64,000 bases of DNA from Gloeophyllum trabeum ATCC 11539. Taxonomy: Eukaryota > Basidiomycota > Agaricomycetes > Gloeophyllales > Gloeophyllaceae. Of the stretch, positions 1 through 11,644 are shown one piece after another (position 1 is the first letter of the stretch; each line of letters starts with the position of its first letter). Made by a program: the position numbers and the translations under genes. The notes under the pieces were generated by a model that worked only from the letters and a program-made list of their open reading frames with translations, was not told the DNA's origin and searched no databases. The stretch covers positions 891,262 to 955,261 of the forward strand of contig NW_006920414.1 in NCBI RefSeq assembly GCF_000344685.1. Reading direction: 5' to 3'.

Positions 1-590
1 TAAGACGCGGTTCAACGTGGATGTCACGCCGTTTTGGATGATGGACTTGCGAATCGAACTTGTATTGGTTGTAGAAACAGTGCTCGGGTCGTCTCGATTC
101 TAGTACTGGACTTTTCTGCTTGGACACTTTCCGGTGATATGTATGGACCAATAATCTTGCTGTTGTTGTATCCTTAACCTTCCCAGTACCCCTCCTACCT
201 TCAGCTAATTACTGTACGAAGCTGTGCTATGCGGGCCCAACACGCAATGGCTGTCGCAAGGCTGTTGTGTACTTAGGCTACAAGTTGTGCGTGCGCCGCA
301 ATCGTGTGGTACGGGAGGGGGACCTAGGTGCGACTTTTCGCCGATGTAAGCCCTTGCAAAAGAATGAATGCTAACTAGTACACCTCGATTCTTCCTCTTG
401 ATAAGTAAGTAATAAATAGCCCATGCGCGAGACACCCAGAATAACAAGCGACACCCAGAACAACGAGCGACAGCCCTCAATTTGCGTCGACTAGTGAGGA
501 ATCAATAGCCCGTTCGTGAGATACTCGGAGTAACGAGAGGTAATCCTTGCGAGTGCTGCGGTCCAGCCAGAGGCGGCGCAGGAACAGACT
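1..590. other. Intergenic, no gene recognised
   Basis: No open frame here resembles a known family. Around 424-475 there is a short degenerate direct repeat (units beginning GCGAGACACCCAGAATAAC, GCGACACCCAGAACAAC and GAGCGACAG), with a weaker related copy near 505-540. Otherwise I see nothing. The right part is the 3' flank of the chitinase-like gene. Confidence 0.5.
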
Positions 591-2081
591 TCACACCGGC
601 CAGGACTCGGACCGGACCGTCGAGATCCATGAGGCAGCGGCATCGGGGAACTATGGAAGTCACTTCGTCATCATGGGTTCCAGCAAGCAGAATCTATCAA
701 ATATACCTGCCACACCATCACACCCCCACCTGATAATGACACGAGGAAGTCAGTCTAGTATCTCGAAGCGGTAGAACCAGTGAGAGTAGATGCACGTACT
801 CCAGCCTTGGTTCTTGGCCTGCTGGACACAGGTGGCGAGCGTGGACGGATCTATGTAGCCGTTATTGGCGTCACCGGTTGTGGCGGGCTTGCCGATGACG
901 AGCTTGTTGAGGCTGACTCCGTTGGCAGCGATTTGGAAGAGCGCAGATTGTGGCCAGGTGCTCGAGGAAGTAGTAAGCAAGCCTGCGCAGGTGGTATACT
1001 CCGAGGTTCCCTCTGGCCGGTAATTCAGCATGGTTCCGATGAGACGGAAGGGAACTACTGACGATTGTAGAACTGGATGTTGTACTGTGCCAAAATCCAT
1101 GAGGATCCGGTGACACTGCAGTCGTATAGGAACGTACCCAATCAATCAGACTGCCAACGGCTTTGTCCACTGCAAGATATCCTCCTCCGCTCCACACGTT
1201 AGGGGAGAACCTGGAAGAACTGAATAAGCTGTATGTTGCCTGATTGCGCTACATACCAAGGAGCAACCGCTAGATATAATCATCTCAGAGGAGTAACCAA
1301 GGGTGACCAGGTAGATACTTACGAGCATGGGTGATGATGTACTGTGGCGAGGGAAGCTGCTTGCGCAATTCCGTCGTGAAACTGATAAGCCAGGTCTCGG
1401 CAGCTCCAGTGCTGGCATCGAAAGCATTAAAGTCCTACAAGCAAAATTTTACACGATGCCAATAGTGCACAGCATGTAGAACACACCTCGTAGTCGACGT
1501 CGACACCGTCCAAGCCGTACTGCTTGACCCAGGCTGCTATTGTGTCAGCAGTGCTTACGGGATCCGCACCGCTCGAAGTGGGGACATCGGTGGATCCAAA
1601 GACGGAGACGATGAGGGAAATCCCGGCAGCATGGTACTGAGACAGTATAGTAGAACGATCGGAGGCGCTGAGCGTCGTCCACTCCTGAGCTTTGTCCCAA
1701 GCACCCTCAATGAGCAGGAAGGAGAGCGCGCTGCAGGCAGGTTCAGTAGATAGTTCCAAGAACAAATATCGAAGAGGGGAAGCTCACAAGACGTTGTATC
1801 CCTGAATGAAGAATACCTTGTCAATATCTGCGTGACTTCCTCTGGCAATTTGGACGTCTTACCGTAACCTGGGAGACCGGGGGCGGACCTGTGGTGCCAG
1901 AGACGTACTTGTCACTATAGATCACCCAACGCGGCGCAGCGGGCGTCGCACGCTTGAGGATATCGCGGGCCTGCTCGTTCAGCCCGGCGTACTCGGGCTG
2001 GTCCAAATCCAGAGGGAAGGCGGACACGCTCGCCAGGAAGGCGAAGGCGGCTATGAGCCCGGAGAGGAGGAAGGAAACCAT
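591..2081 (-). CDS. Secreted GH18 chitinase-like glycoside hydrolase
   Basis: Predicted to hydrolyse chitin or a related GlcNAc polymer outside the cell or in the wall. Ten exons (2081-1863, 1816-1788, 1730-1487, 1434-1323, 1269-1257, 1210-1138, 1084-1063, 1012-800, 729-707, 650-591) total 1008 nt, 335 residues. The N-terminus is a signal peptide (MVSFLLSGLIAAFAFLASVSA). The GH18 catalytic signature is present as GLDGVDVDYE, with the Glu as acid/base, followed by HAPVAPWF, the substrate-contacting IQFYNQ strand and GVMVWQ near the C-terminus. These blocks lie on different exons and only join after splicing, which supports the model. I chose the start at the signal peptide; an upstream in-frame ATG at 2252 would add a non-hydrophobic leader. 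No carbohydrate-binding module follows the catalytic domain. Chitinase versus another GH18 specificity cannot be decided from sequence. Four exons are only 29, 13, 22 and 23 nt. Confidence 0.9.
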
Positions 2082-3464
2082 CACTCGGCAGATGAAGCTG
2101 GACCTGGACGAGTACCGGCGGGGAGTGCTGGACGAGCAGACAGGGCGTCTGGATTTATACTCTGGAGTACGAGTACCCCAGGAAGTGGGTGTGCGGTAGC
2201 TCAGGGAAAGCCCTCCCAAATGGTCGAAGGACGCATGAGGTCTACATGCCAAACCAGCTCACCATGCGGGAGAAAGCGTAGAGAAAAGACCCGCGGGTAG
2301 TCCTGATCGCCAGGATGTTGCACCTCCAGGCTGCAGGATAGCAAGTATGGGTGTCACGAGCAATGGAGGATCCTTGCTATCAAGGGCCTCCGCATGCTGA
2401 GCAAGGCTAGGGGGTATCAACTAGGCCGGGGATTGGTCGTAAAGTCTGCAGGAAATGATAGCGAAGAAGTACGGGCGCTGCTCAACGGCACCAGCGGATC
2501 GAGGAAGCAGCTGCTACATTGGCTGGATACGCGTGTGCACTCAGACGAGACGGCCGATGAGCATCCAAGACGTCTATATTTGGGCCATTGCACTTGCTAT
2601 CCCAGTACCGATAGCGCTGGGACCGTATGGCCAATAGGACAGACCGCAGCGACGACCAGAGAGTAACCCACATCCCAGGTAGTCGTGCACCTGGCCTGCT
2701 GTGCTCGTAGGCCTGAGCAGCAGTGCAGCAAATGTTGACTTACCCGTTGTTGCATATCATGAGTCCGGGGTGGACATGGACATGGACATGATATCCTCGT
2801 GGCACCCCTGTACAGATAGAAGTCGATCCGCACCTAAATGGTCCGAGAGGAGAGCACGGAACGAAAGCTGGAAGGACCGTCGTTGGAGATACGGTAGGAT
2901 GTGGTCTGCCGCGCCCATGAGAAGCACGGCATGTGCTGATACGAGTCCATGGGCACACATGGGTCGTACATTTCCCATGAGCGTCATGGATATCTACGAC
3001 GCAGACGTTAATTTTAGGATGACAAAAGAGACATCTCTGTCGTCCGAAGCCCGCAGCAGTCTTAAATCGTTGTATCCTGGGATATGATACAGCTACAGCG
3101 CGATGCATATGTCTGCCGTTGCACATCGATGATAGCAGAGTATCACACTGACGAGTCCGGAGATATTGGTCAGAACCGGTGATAATGGAGGGAGTTACGG
3201 CTACTGCTACCGCATGGCGGCTAATTATGCCATACTGCAGCAGCGAAAACGCAACCAGGGATGGATGTCGAATGTAACTTGGCTGGAATTACCGCCACAA
3301 GGTCACAGCTCGTCGGAATGATCCGGCTTCCGCATCAGGGAGATTTCGGACAGCACGCAGTTGGCCAATCATCACGGTCGGCCTGGCAGGTAAATGCATC
3401 TCTTCTTTTCTAGGCCTATACCTATTGATTACGAACATCTTAAGGCAGACACCGCCCAAGGTAA
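2082..3464. other. Intergenic between chitinase and hydrolase, no gene recognised
   Basis: About 1.4 kb with short open frames on both strands but none with family resemblance or convincing splice continuity. A run of ATGGAC/CATGTC repeats near 2773-2792 would encode Met-Asp pairs but leads into nothing coherent. The left part should hold the chitinase promoter. Confidence 0.4.
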
Positions 3465-4655
3465 CTAGACTAGTGTACTCCAGAACTGAATGGTATCCTC
3501 TGGTTGATCCCAATGAGCCTGCCAGACCCGTCAGAATCACACCCTACAATTCTCGACTCAAGAGAGAGAACCTACAAAATGATTCCCATTCATAGAGTGT
3601 ACCTCAAGCTTCCGGTATGTCTTCCCTTCCATCTCCATCTCCTCTATCTTCTTCCGCAGTTGCGCAGCGCCCCAGACAATATCAGGGTTCGTCTGCCGGC
3701 ACCACACCAACTTGACCTTCAAGCCCGGAAACCCCTCCGCCTCCCGCTTATCCGTAAATATCCTCTCGAAATTCTCTCTGAACACCTCCGCGCCCATGTA
3801 CCGCACGAACCCTTCCCCGCGCTGCAGCGCCTCGGGGTCCGACACCGCCGCGTCCAGCCGGTGATATGTGGGTGACGGGTTGTCGAGGCTCCGCGTCGCG
3901 AGCCCCGCGACGCACCCAGACTCGGGGTCGGGGTGCTGGTAGTACCCCGTCACCCAGATGTTGAAGACGGCGGCTTTTTGCGCCATGGAGGGGATGGAGG
4001 GGTCGCGGAAGACGTTGTAGAGGTCGGGGGGCTGGACGAAGCCGAAGACGTACGAGGGGCTGTCTGGATGGGTCCCGTTTCGACGCATTATTCCTCAGGA
4101 GGGGTGAATCTCGTACCATATATAATATAACCCCTGAGGTAATCCCTCAACAACGCTTTCTTGTCTTCCTCCAGAAGCCCAAGGTTGGCGATGGCCGCGG
4201 ACGTCTGCGCGTTCCCGGAGGACCACGCCAGCACGGATATCCCACCGCTCCCGTCCGCACCCACTTTCGGGATCCCCGACGAGCGCGCGTACCACGCCAG
4301 GAACGACGCGATGTCCAGCCCGAGCCCGCGCAGCGCCGCCGCCTGCTCGTCCACGCGGGGGCTCCGGATCTGCACGATCTCCTTGGGGGAGATGCGCGTC
4401 GAGCCCGGGTAGTCCCGCCGGTTCAGCAGGACGAGGCGCAGGGAGTGCTGCGGTGCCAGAGGGAGGAGACGGTGGAAGACGGCTAAGTGTGGTGGGTCAG
4501 TTGTTTCGGGGAGATGGTGGGTGTCTGGGGGTGTTACCGCTGTGATAGCTTGTGCCGTGGATGATGAGGAGGGTTGTGTAGGTGCCGTCGTGCGGTGCGC
4601 CGCTGTCTTCGTAAAAGAACTGGACAGCTTTGTCGTTTACTGGCTCTGAGATCAT
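3465..4655 (-). CDS. Alpha/beta hydrolase fold protein, paralogue A
   Basis: Predicted hydrolase of unknown substrate, 341 residues from four exons (4655-4538, 4482-4117, 4063-3576, 3518-3465; 1026 nt). An oxyanion-type HG stretch (LLIIHGTSYHSG) comes early, then NRRDYPG, and a nucleophile elbow LAWSSGNA with the Ser of an AxSxG variant. A His in GNHF/AHWD near the C-terminus is the likely catalytic base. The start at 4655 (MISEPVNDK) was chosen because it aligns with the paralogue at 11645-12854 (MLSDPVNDR); an ATG at 4679 is also in frame. Intron phases (1, 1, 0) and the 54-nt last exon are identical in the paralogue, so the two come from a gene duplication. It differs from the paralogue in having Ala, not Gly, before the nucleophile motif. 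There is no signal peptide or membrane segment, so it is probably intracellular. Confidence 0.85.
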
Positions 4656-6623
4656 TGCTGCGTATAAGGCAGCAATCAACGACGATGCAATGCTGGAGAC
4701 CCTCTCGGGACGACGCCAGTCATTGTGGGAGAAACCAGAGAAGTAATGGTAGCCATGAGAACCTATGACAGCACGGCTCTCGCAGGATATCCCACCGAGG
4801 ATGAGAAACGGGAGAGTAAAGAACCAAGTTGATTATAGCCTCGGAACCGCTTGCGGCACCGGCGTATCTTGACAAGTTTGCGCTGTGAACAGGGCAGGAT
4901 AAGAGCAAAATCTTAGATTCACTTTTGATATTGCAGCTGACTTCCGTCCAGAATACGACGGCAAAGGCTCACACGACACAGATGCTTCCAGTCCGAGTCG
5001 TTCAAGCGGCTCCATAGTGCGTGTATCCCCTACAGAGGCGCGCTGACGACTGGACATGCGGCACGCTGATGTCCTCGCATTTAAAAGGTATCCTGTTCTG
5101 TTTCAAGCTGAACCGAGCGGAGGCGAGCTGTATGGACTTGTCAGAGGAGGTCGAAAGAGAATACCTACTTCAGACTGACCGAAGCCTAGGCCTCGGTCGT
5201 TGAAATGGCGCTTCAGACCCATCATTGTTTTGGGATCCAGTCTCGCTGTCGGCGCAGTACACTATAGCTAGGATGCGGTATCAAGTGGTAAGGGATTTCG
5301 TGTAAAGTGGATGCTGGAATGTTGAGACGAACCGAGGGTGAAGCTGAAGTCGGTCTCTCCTCCTGCCCTCCACTTAATACTTCACTTCATCGCGGAATCT
5401 GCCCAAGGCCTGCGAAGCTAGTACCTCCGATCGCTGGTACCGGTGACCTACCCGAGGCGACCTTTCAGATGCTAAGATGCTTACCGTTCACTTCACCGTT
5501 TGATGTAACATCTGCTTTGCCGTGCCAGATATATGACTCGAGCTGGCCCTTCGATACTAGGCCATCCTGAAACAACTGAGTCTATCTGGCGTTCCCACTT
5601 CTTGCGGTCTCGACGCTTCTCCCAACTAGTGTTGATCCTCGGTTCTCTCATAAACTACGTCTTCCTCTGCTTCTTCGGCGACAACCCTCTGAATGAAACA
5701 TACCAACTGCATCCACCGGGCTCACTCCCTGGAACGGCCATACTAAACACGACCTGGCGCAGGAGCAACGCTACCCGGAAGCAGACGAAGAAGTGTGGAG
5801 ACCTCAGGGAGAGCAGCACGCGCGGAACACGCCTTGGCTCGGTGAAGCCGGGATGGAACTGGGCGCTATTGTAGCAATGAGCCTTGGACAGCGGTCTGAG
5901 GGCAGGGGCGGCCCCCGGAATGTTGTGATGCACCTCGTCTTGCAAGCTAGGACCGAAGTATGGACAGTGATAGGAGACATATTGTATCGCTGATAGTAAC
6001 AATTGTGCCTATGATACATTTAGTTGAAGCCTCTGTGGCTTACGCTGACCGAACGTCGAAAACAGGGCTTGCCAGTGAGAACTTGAAGTGATACTGACCT
6101 TTCGTGATTGATGTCACAGCCGGAGTTGCCCTGAAAGTGGAACCTATGATATTTATATACCACTAATAACCTTTTTTCTCGGTTCTGATTGGCTGTTCAA
6201 GATTGGCCGGCCGTGGTAAGTGCCACAAGAACAATGAGGCTGTGACACTGTGACCTAACGCGTCGATGACGGACGCGTTCGTCTGGACGAGCCACTGCAA
6301 GTGACTCCATCTTCAGAGATTGGGACCCAGACCAGCTTGTGGGTGTCTTCATCAACTAGTCTATCTGTCCGTGTTTTCCGACTGGTTCCGCGTCGTCGAG
6401 CAGCGGCATGTGTCACGGCAGTGCTGTGCAAGCCAGGGTGACCCAACCTACTTTGGCTCTGGTTCAAATATTGCTTTTGGGTGATATATAAACAGCTGTC
6501 GCCACTGGTGCGTGCACATTCCTTTCTCTTCATTATGTCGAAAGGTGCAAGTCAACGTCACCCCTGAAGAAGGGGACCAACCCGGAGGGTAACTCGGAAC
6601 ATATCATCGAACACATCAAAGAA
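4656..6623. other. Gene-poor interval, no gene recognised
   Basis: Nearly 2 kb without a supportable gene. The longest open stretch, 5533-5874 on plus, contains a hydrophobic run (LVLILGSLINYVFLCFFG) but has no family resemblance and no splice partners I trust. The right end, with an ATG at 6535, is the leader of the kinase gene. Confidence 0.35.
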
Positions 6624-8829
6624 ATGGCCAGCGAGGAACTGGCAGGCTACCAAGCATCAGGAATCGATGGCCTGGTTGAGCACATATTTCCCGACATCGC
6701 TCTCCCTTGCCCCCTTCAAGCAATATATGATCACATCTCCAAGCCCGGAGGCAAATATCTACCCGGAGAAGAGGAGTGGGATGCGTGCCCGAACCTCAAC
6801 CTACGATCCGCGAGTGGTAAGCAGGAGAAGAAGCTAGCCTTTCTTCTGAAAGGCCTCTCCGGCGACATCGGCACCTTCGTTCGTACTACATTCCATTACG
6901 ATGTCCATCCCCGGGCTGTTACGGGCAACTTCGCGGGGGGCGTCAGCCTTCCCAGAGGCCCTCCAAATACCGGTCGGCATCCCGATCTCCTTTTCTTTGA
7001 GAAGGGTGCAGCATATACATGGGAGAATGTTGTTGGCTGTTGGGAGCTCAAGAATAACAGCAGCTCTGACAACAAGCACGAAGCGCGTCGCCAACTCGCC
7101 GAGCGCGCTCTCATGATCTATGAATCTCAGGACAACAGGCGCTTCGTACCGGGAGTGTCTGTCCTCGGTTACCAGATTATCTTGCATGTCATCGATCGTG
7201 CCGGTGAAGTGTCGTCTGCTCCATTCGACATGCGTACAGAGCCTCTCTTGTTCCTGCGTCTCGTGGTGGGCTTCATGTTTTCGGGGCGGGAATACCTTGG
7301 CTTTGATCCCAATATCAAGGAGCTTGACGACGGGAGTCGTTGCATAACGATAAAGAACAAGACGTACATGATCCACCAGAGGTTGCACAAAAGCCATAAC
7401 CTTCGTGGACGCGGGACCTCTTGTTGGCGGGCAACTTGTGAAGGCGCCGCGTATGCCATCAAAGACTATTGGACGGACAAGAGTCGTGCGTCCACGGAGG
7501 CCAAGTTGCTCTCGAAGGCCAAAGGAGTGGAAGGGGTACCAACCTTGGTAGCTCACGATATCATCACCTTCAACGGGAAACAGGACACGACAGGCCTAGT
7601 CCGCAAAGTACTTGACAATCCTCTGTACAGAGAGCAGTGGGAGATTTTTGATATCCGCGTTCATCGCCGTCTTGTCTTAATGCCATTTGCTATGCCTATC
7701 TACTACTTCAAAACGAAGAAGGAGTTAATCGGGGCTTTCATAGATACTATCCAAGGTATGTCTGTCCTAGATGGTTAATGCGACATCCGCGAATGACGGC
7801 CGGTCTGTGCTTATAGCGCACAAGGACTTGTTGGAGAAGGCCAAAATCCTTCATCGAGATATCAGTATTAGTAATCTCATGCTTGTGGCGCAGATGGAAA
7901 CTGGCCGTAAACACAGACGGGGTCTTCTTATCGACCTAGACTATGCGACGGAATATCCTGAACCGGAACACAGGCAGACGGCTCAAGGTGCCAGAACGGT
8001 TAGTGCACCGAACACATCTTCCACAGTTGTGCTAATGATTTCACAGGGCACGACCCCGTTTATGGCCCTTGAACTACTGAAAAGTGGTGCAAAGGTTGCC
8101 CACAAGCCCGAATGGGACTTAGAATCATTCCTCTACGTGCTCATATGGATTTGTGTCCTCTACTTCGGGCCGTGCAATAGACGACGCACAGATGTGCTAG
8201 TCAATGACACCACCTTGAGTGGCTGGCTGAGAGGTGATTTCAAGACAATTTGGGAGAACAAACTCGGCAGGATGAAGCTTGACGAACTTTGGGCCGACTT
8301 GCTGGACGAATTTGCCCCTTATTTCGAGGATCTCAAGTCGTGCATTTCCGAGTGGCGAGCACACCTTTTCCAAAGCTCCGATCCGCGAACGCACGACAAG
8401 GTCATTGCCATCCTGCGGGAGACTTACAACAAACTTCCGGACGAAGAGGAGCCCTTCACAGACCCCACGCTCGTGATTGCGGGCCCCTCGGCACAAGCAT
8501 CCGCGGGGCAGGATACTGCACTGCCTGTCACCCCAAAGCGAACGAGGAAGGAGTCAGATTTCTCGGACGTCAATCGACGGGAGGATGTGATGCATGGCGG
8601 GAAGCGCCTGCGCAAAGACAAGCTGGAGAATGCCTACTATTCGGAGCAACTTTTCCCGTCAGGCGGCCAGAGCTCTCATCAAGCCTCCCTGGGCAGCTTC
8701 GCACCGACGGACGCAGAGGAAGGGTGTTCCTCGTCTGCTTCGGGGTCCGTAGAACCCGCCCACCCGCTCCGAAGGACTCGCAGGGAAAGTGTGCCGTCGT
8801 TGAAGGTACGGGAGAGTAGGAGGTCCTGA
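6624..8829 (+). CDS. FunK1-type fungal protein kinase
   Basis: A member of the fungal-specific FunK1 kinase-like family, whose substrates are largely unknown. Three exons (6624-7755, 7817-7998, 8047-8829) total 2097 nt, 698 residues. The N-terminal half carries the family region GRHPDLLFF...WELK, which resembles restriction-endonuclease-like folds sometimes noted in this family (inference). The kinase lobe follows: AYAIKDYW with a possible ATP-site Lys, the catalytic loop ILHRDISISNLM, and LIDLDYA where other kinases have DFG. Next is an activation/APE-like segment GTTPFMALELL, joined across the second intron, and then WDLESFLYVLIWI. The last 150 residues are charged and low complexity. The start at 6624 gives a good protein, but the frame is open upstream to about 6537, so a 5' exon may be missing. 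The Asp-Leu-Asp in place of DFG is common in FunK1. Confidence 0.85.
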
Positions 8830-9562
8830 AGCAGCTGAAGTCCGCAAGCCTGGTTCGGGATATGGAGGGAATAGGATTGTTTGGTTAAATATGTGGTTGG
8901 ATGTGTGCGGTATCTACTGGAGGTTGTAAGTTCGCTGTTTCTGCTGTCGCTCGCTGTCATGTCGTATGTGCTCTGTCCTCGCTGTCGCAATGATGAGTTC
9001 TCTGTTCTACATGTGCATATGGACCGTTTAGCGCTCTCCGTCGATAAACCATCGCGTTAAGTAGAAGAGTGATCAACGACTGGATGAACTCTTCGCAATT
9101 CGCCCTTCCTTGCCATTCTCATGGCACTATGTAGTCGCTCAAGATCAAGCTCTGGGCATGTGATTCGCCTATCGGCCACCAGGACGTACGTGGTATTTAC
9201 GCATAACAATGCATCTATCTATCTATCGTCAAGAAACAGAGCACCGTATAATTACACTATAATGTTACATTCCCAAGCGATCATCAATCAATCCGAGTCG
9301 TCCAAAGTGGTTCGCTTCGTCAAGTAATCCGATACCAGTCCGTGTATGCGTGCGAGGGGTATGCTGAGTGATGCAATAAAAGAATACGGGACGTGATCAA
9401 GGCGAACGCGTGAATCGGAAAAGGCCAAATAAGGAATAGGGAACGCCCCAGTCAAAGGACTCCTGTTAAGTAGTTTCTCGGCACAAAACAAGCACGAGGC
9501 CCCCCTTACCCCCCCGTGCCTGCCAAGTTTCGGCACAGACAGCCGTCGGTCAGTCGACCCCC
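8830..9562. other. Intergenic, convergent 3' flanks
   Basis: Lies between the ends of the kinase (plus) and the tail-anchored protein gene (minus). It contains a short ATCT microsatellite near 9213-9227. No gene or RNA recognised. Confidence 0.5.
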
Positions 9563-10365
9563 TCAGGACAACACTCGTTCCCCCCAGACAAGTCGGTGCC
9601 GATGCGCCCTGTACGCGCCCCTCACCGCTGTCCACGCGCCCCACAGGAACACCAGCACGCACGCGGCGAACAGCGCGCGCATGAGCGCGCGCCAGCGCCA
9701 CGACACGGGCGCGTCGCGCGCGAAGACCGCCGCGCGCCAGCGGTCGTACCAGTCGCGGTTGAGCCACTCGAGGTCGGCGACGAGCGCCTGCGCCTTGCGC
9801 CGCCCCGCGTCGTATGCCGCGCGGACTTGGAGGGTCTGCGTGCGGATGGTGGGGAGCTGCGAGGAGAGGGAGGAGAGGAGGGAGAGGGAGGAGTCGAGCT
9901 GCGCGGTCATGCGCGGGACGTAGTCTGTTTCGGCTTTGCGTGCGCGGGCGGTGTTGCGCTGGGGCGGGGGGCGGGGTCAGTGGGTGCTAGGGTGATAGGG
10001 ACGATCAAAACATACCCGGAGAATGGTGATGGCCTCCTGCAGGAGCCCGTCTATCGCGCGGTAATTGCCCAGGTGCTCGGACAGTCTCGACTAGATACCA
10101 TAGTGGATATATGTCAGCCGCTGCCTGGCTAGGGAGCGCAGTACGGACCTCGACTTCCTTGAGCTGCCGCTCGTACCCGACGGCGCGACTCAGCGTCCTG
10201 TCGACGACAACATCGAGGCTCCTGACCGCGCGCTAACGTCAGAAAACTTCCCCTGGCGGAGCTGCAGGACGGCAACGCTCACTGGGTCGGCACGCTGGGG
10301 TACACCGCGCCGCGGGGGTGGTGGGAGACGCGCTCCTGGCTGTACTGCGACGTCGGGGACGACAT
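9563..10365 (-). CDS. Small coiled, tail-anchored membrane protein of unknown function
   Basis: Four exons (10365-10282, 10232-10149, 10090-10016, 9958-9563) sum to 639 nt, 212 residues, and all junctions keep frame. Visible features: a Ser/Gln-rich N-terminus, a helical heptad-like middle (RAVRSLDVVVDRTL...ERQLKEVESRLSEHLGNYRAIDGLLQEA), then a Leu/Ser-rich amphipathic stretch, and one hydrophobic segment (MRALFAACVLVFLWGAWTAV) about 20 residues before the end. That is the layout of a tail-anchored protein of the ER, Golgi or another inner membrane, similar in architecture to SNAREs or tethering factors, but I see no SNARE motif. The coding DNA is very GC-rich. It is divergent from the SnoaL-like gene, with about 220 bp between start codons. 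Function unassigned. Confidence 0.65.
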
Positions 10366-10585
10366 GGACGACGAGCAAAGCAGAAAGGAGAGGCGGGGGA
10401 CAGGAAAGGAGGCGGAACTTGAAGCGAAGAAAAGGAGAGAGAGAGTTAATAAAAGCAGCCTCGGATCGGACTGTACGTAAATGCCCCGCCTCAAGGCCAT
10501 CGCGCACGTGACTACCTTTGTGGCGGGATTGCATCACTTCATTTCGCTGTTAGACTTTAATTACAGTATTTACAGCGATACAGCC

Positions 10586-11044
10586 ATGGCGCCGACGAGA
10601 GCGCAGCTGCTGAAAGCCGCACAGGCGCTCTGCGACGACTTTGCCGCAAAGAAAGACCTCGACGCGCTCCTCGCGCACTTTAGCACGACTCACCAAGCCA
10701 CCGCCGTCGAGCACGGCGAGCCCTGCCTCGCGCCCTTCCTCGGCCGCCCCTTCACCGGCCACGACAGCATCAGAAAGTACTTTCAGCTCCTCCAGGAGCA
10801 CCTCTCCTACGAGGACATGCGCTTCTCCGAGTGGGTGGTCGACGCGGAGGCGGGCAGGGTCGCGGTCAAGGGCCAGGCGGACTTTACGTGGACGGCCACG
10901 CAGGAGGCGTGGAGCGAGACGTTCCATTATGCGTTGGATTTCGACGAGGAGCTGAAGGTGACGGATTATCAGGTCTGGGCGGACTCGGGGGCTGCATATC
11001 TTGCGAGGAAGGGGCGGTTGAGCGAGGAACGGAAAGTACGTTGA
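10586..11044 (+). CDS. SnoaL/NTF2-like domain protein
   Basis: A single-exon protein of 152 residues beginning MAPTRAQLLKAAQALC at an ATG in good context (CAGCCATGGCG). Its length and pattern fit the cone-shaped NTF2/SnoaL fold: an N-terminal helix, a loop DLDALLAHFSTTH, GHDSIRKYFQLLQEHL, and alternating beta strands ending ETFHYALDFDEELKVTDYQVWAD. Members include small polyketide cyclases, isomerases and many stand-alone proteins of unknown role. No catalytic assignment is possible here. An in-frame ATG at 10481 would add 35 residues that look like leader sequence, so I use 10586. No signal peptide, so presumably cytosolic. Confidence 0.8.
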   Translation: MAPTRAQLLKAAQALCDDFAAKKDLDALLAHFSTTHQATAVEHGEPCLAPFLGRPFTGHDSIRKYFQLLQEHLSYEDMRFSEWVVDAEAGRVAVKGQADFTWTATQEAWSETFHYALDFDEELKVTDYQVWADSGAAYLARKGRLSEERKVR

Positions 11045-11644
11045 GGGAATTTGTCTGCTCCTCCCTGCTTACGGTGATCGATGTAGGCAGATACAAAGTA
11101 AACTCGATATTGTTGCTGTAATGTAAGATACTCTTGATGAAGAATGTCATAAATCGTACCGTTCTGTCAAGGTTATGCAACTCACGTCCGAGATTTGCAT
11201 AGTGGTACGCTGAGCAATACGTACGTCTTCAACTTCTTTGTACAGAGGTTCGTCGGCGATTCATTCAGTGAGGCACGCAGGGCGGAATTATCGACTCGGA
11301 CGTTCGGACATTTGCCTCCGAAAGGTGCGGATAAACCTCGGATAAATGGTACCCTACACGGTTACACCCTCAACTCTGCTACAAACCTGCTATGCTGCAT
11401 TTGCTTGACATGGTTGAGCTGCTACACACCCTATTGAAAACAAAAGCAGAGCTAGCTCGTTGCCAAGGTTATCCAGAGCTTGCCAAGTTGCGATGACCGC
11501 ACTGCACCGGGCTTAAATCTGGTGCTAGGTCAGCAGGCACTCATACATTTGATATCACTTTATGCCAGAGCTGCAACTGACTAGGTCTCCGCGCTTACTA
11601 CAGTACCACTACCACAGCGCCACTAGATACCTCCGTGCTTCTGC
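11045..11644. other. Intergenic, no gene recognised
   Basis: Six hundred bases between the SnoaL-like gene and the second alpha/beta hydrolase. No coherent reading frame. The right part is the hydrolase promoter. Confidence 0.5.

Noticed and set aside
2701..3087. Possible copper transporter because of repeated Met-Asp codons on plus near 2773-2792
   Set aside because: No CTR membrane segments or MxxxM motif follow, and the frame leads to Arg/Ser-rich text without splice continuity.
5533..5874. Plus open frame with a hydrophobic stretch as a membrane protein gene
   Set aside because: No family resemblance, no convincing partner exons, and the antisense frame is equally open.
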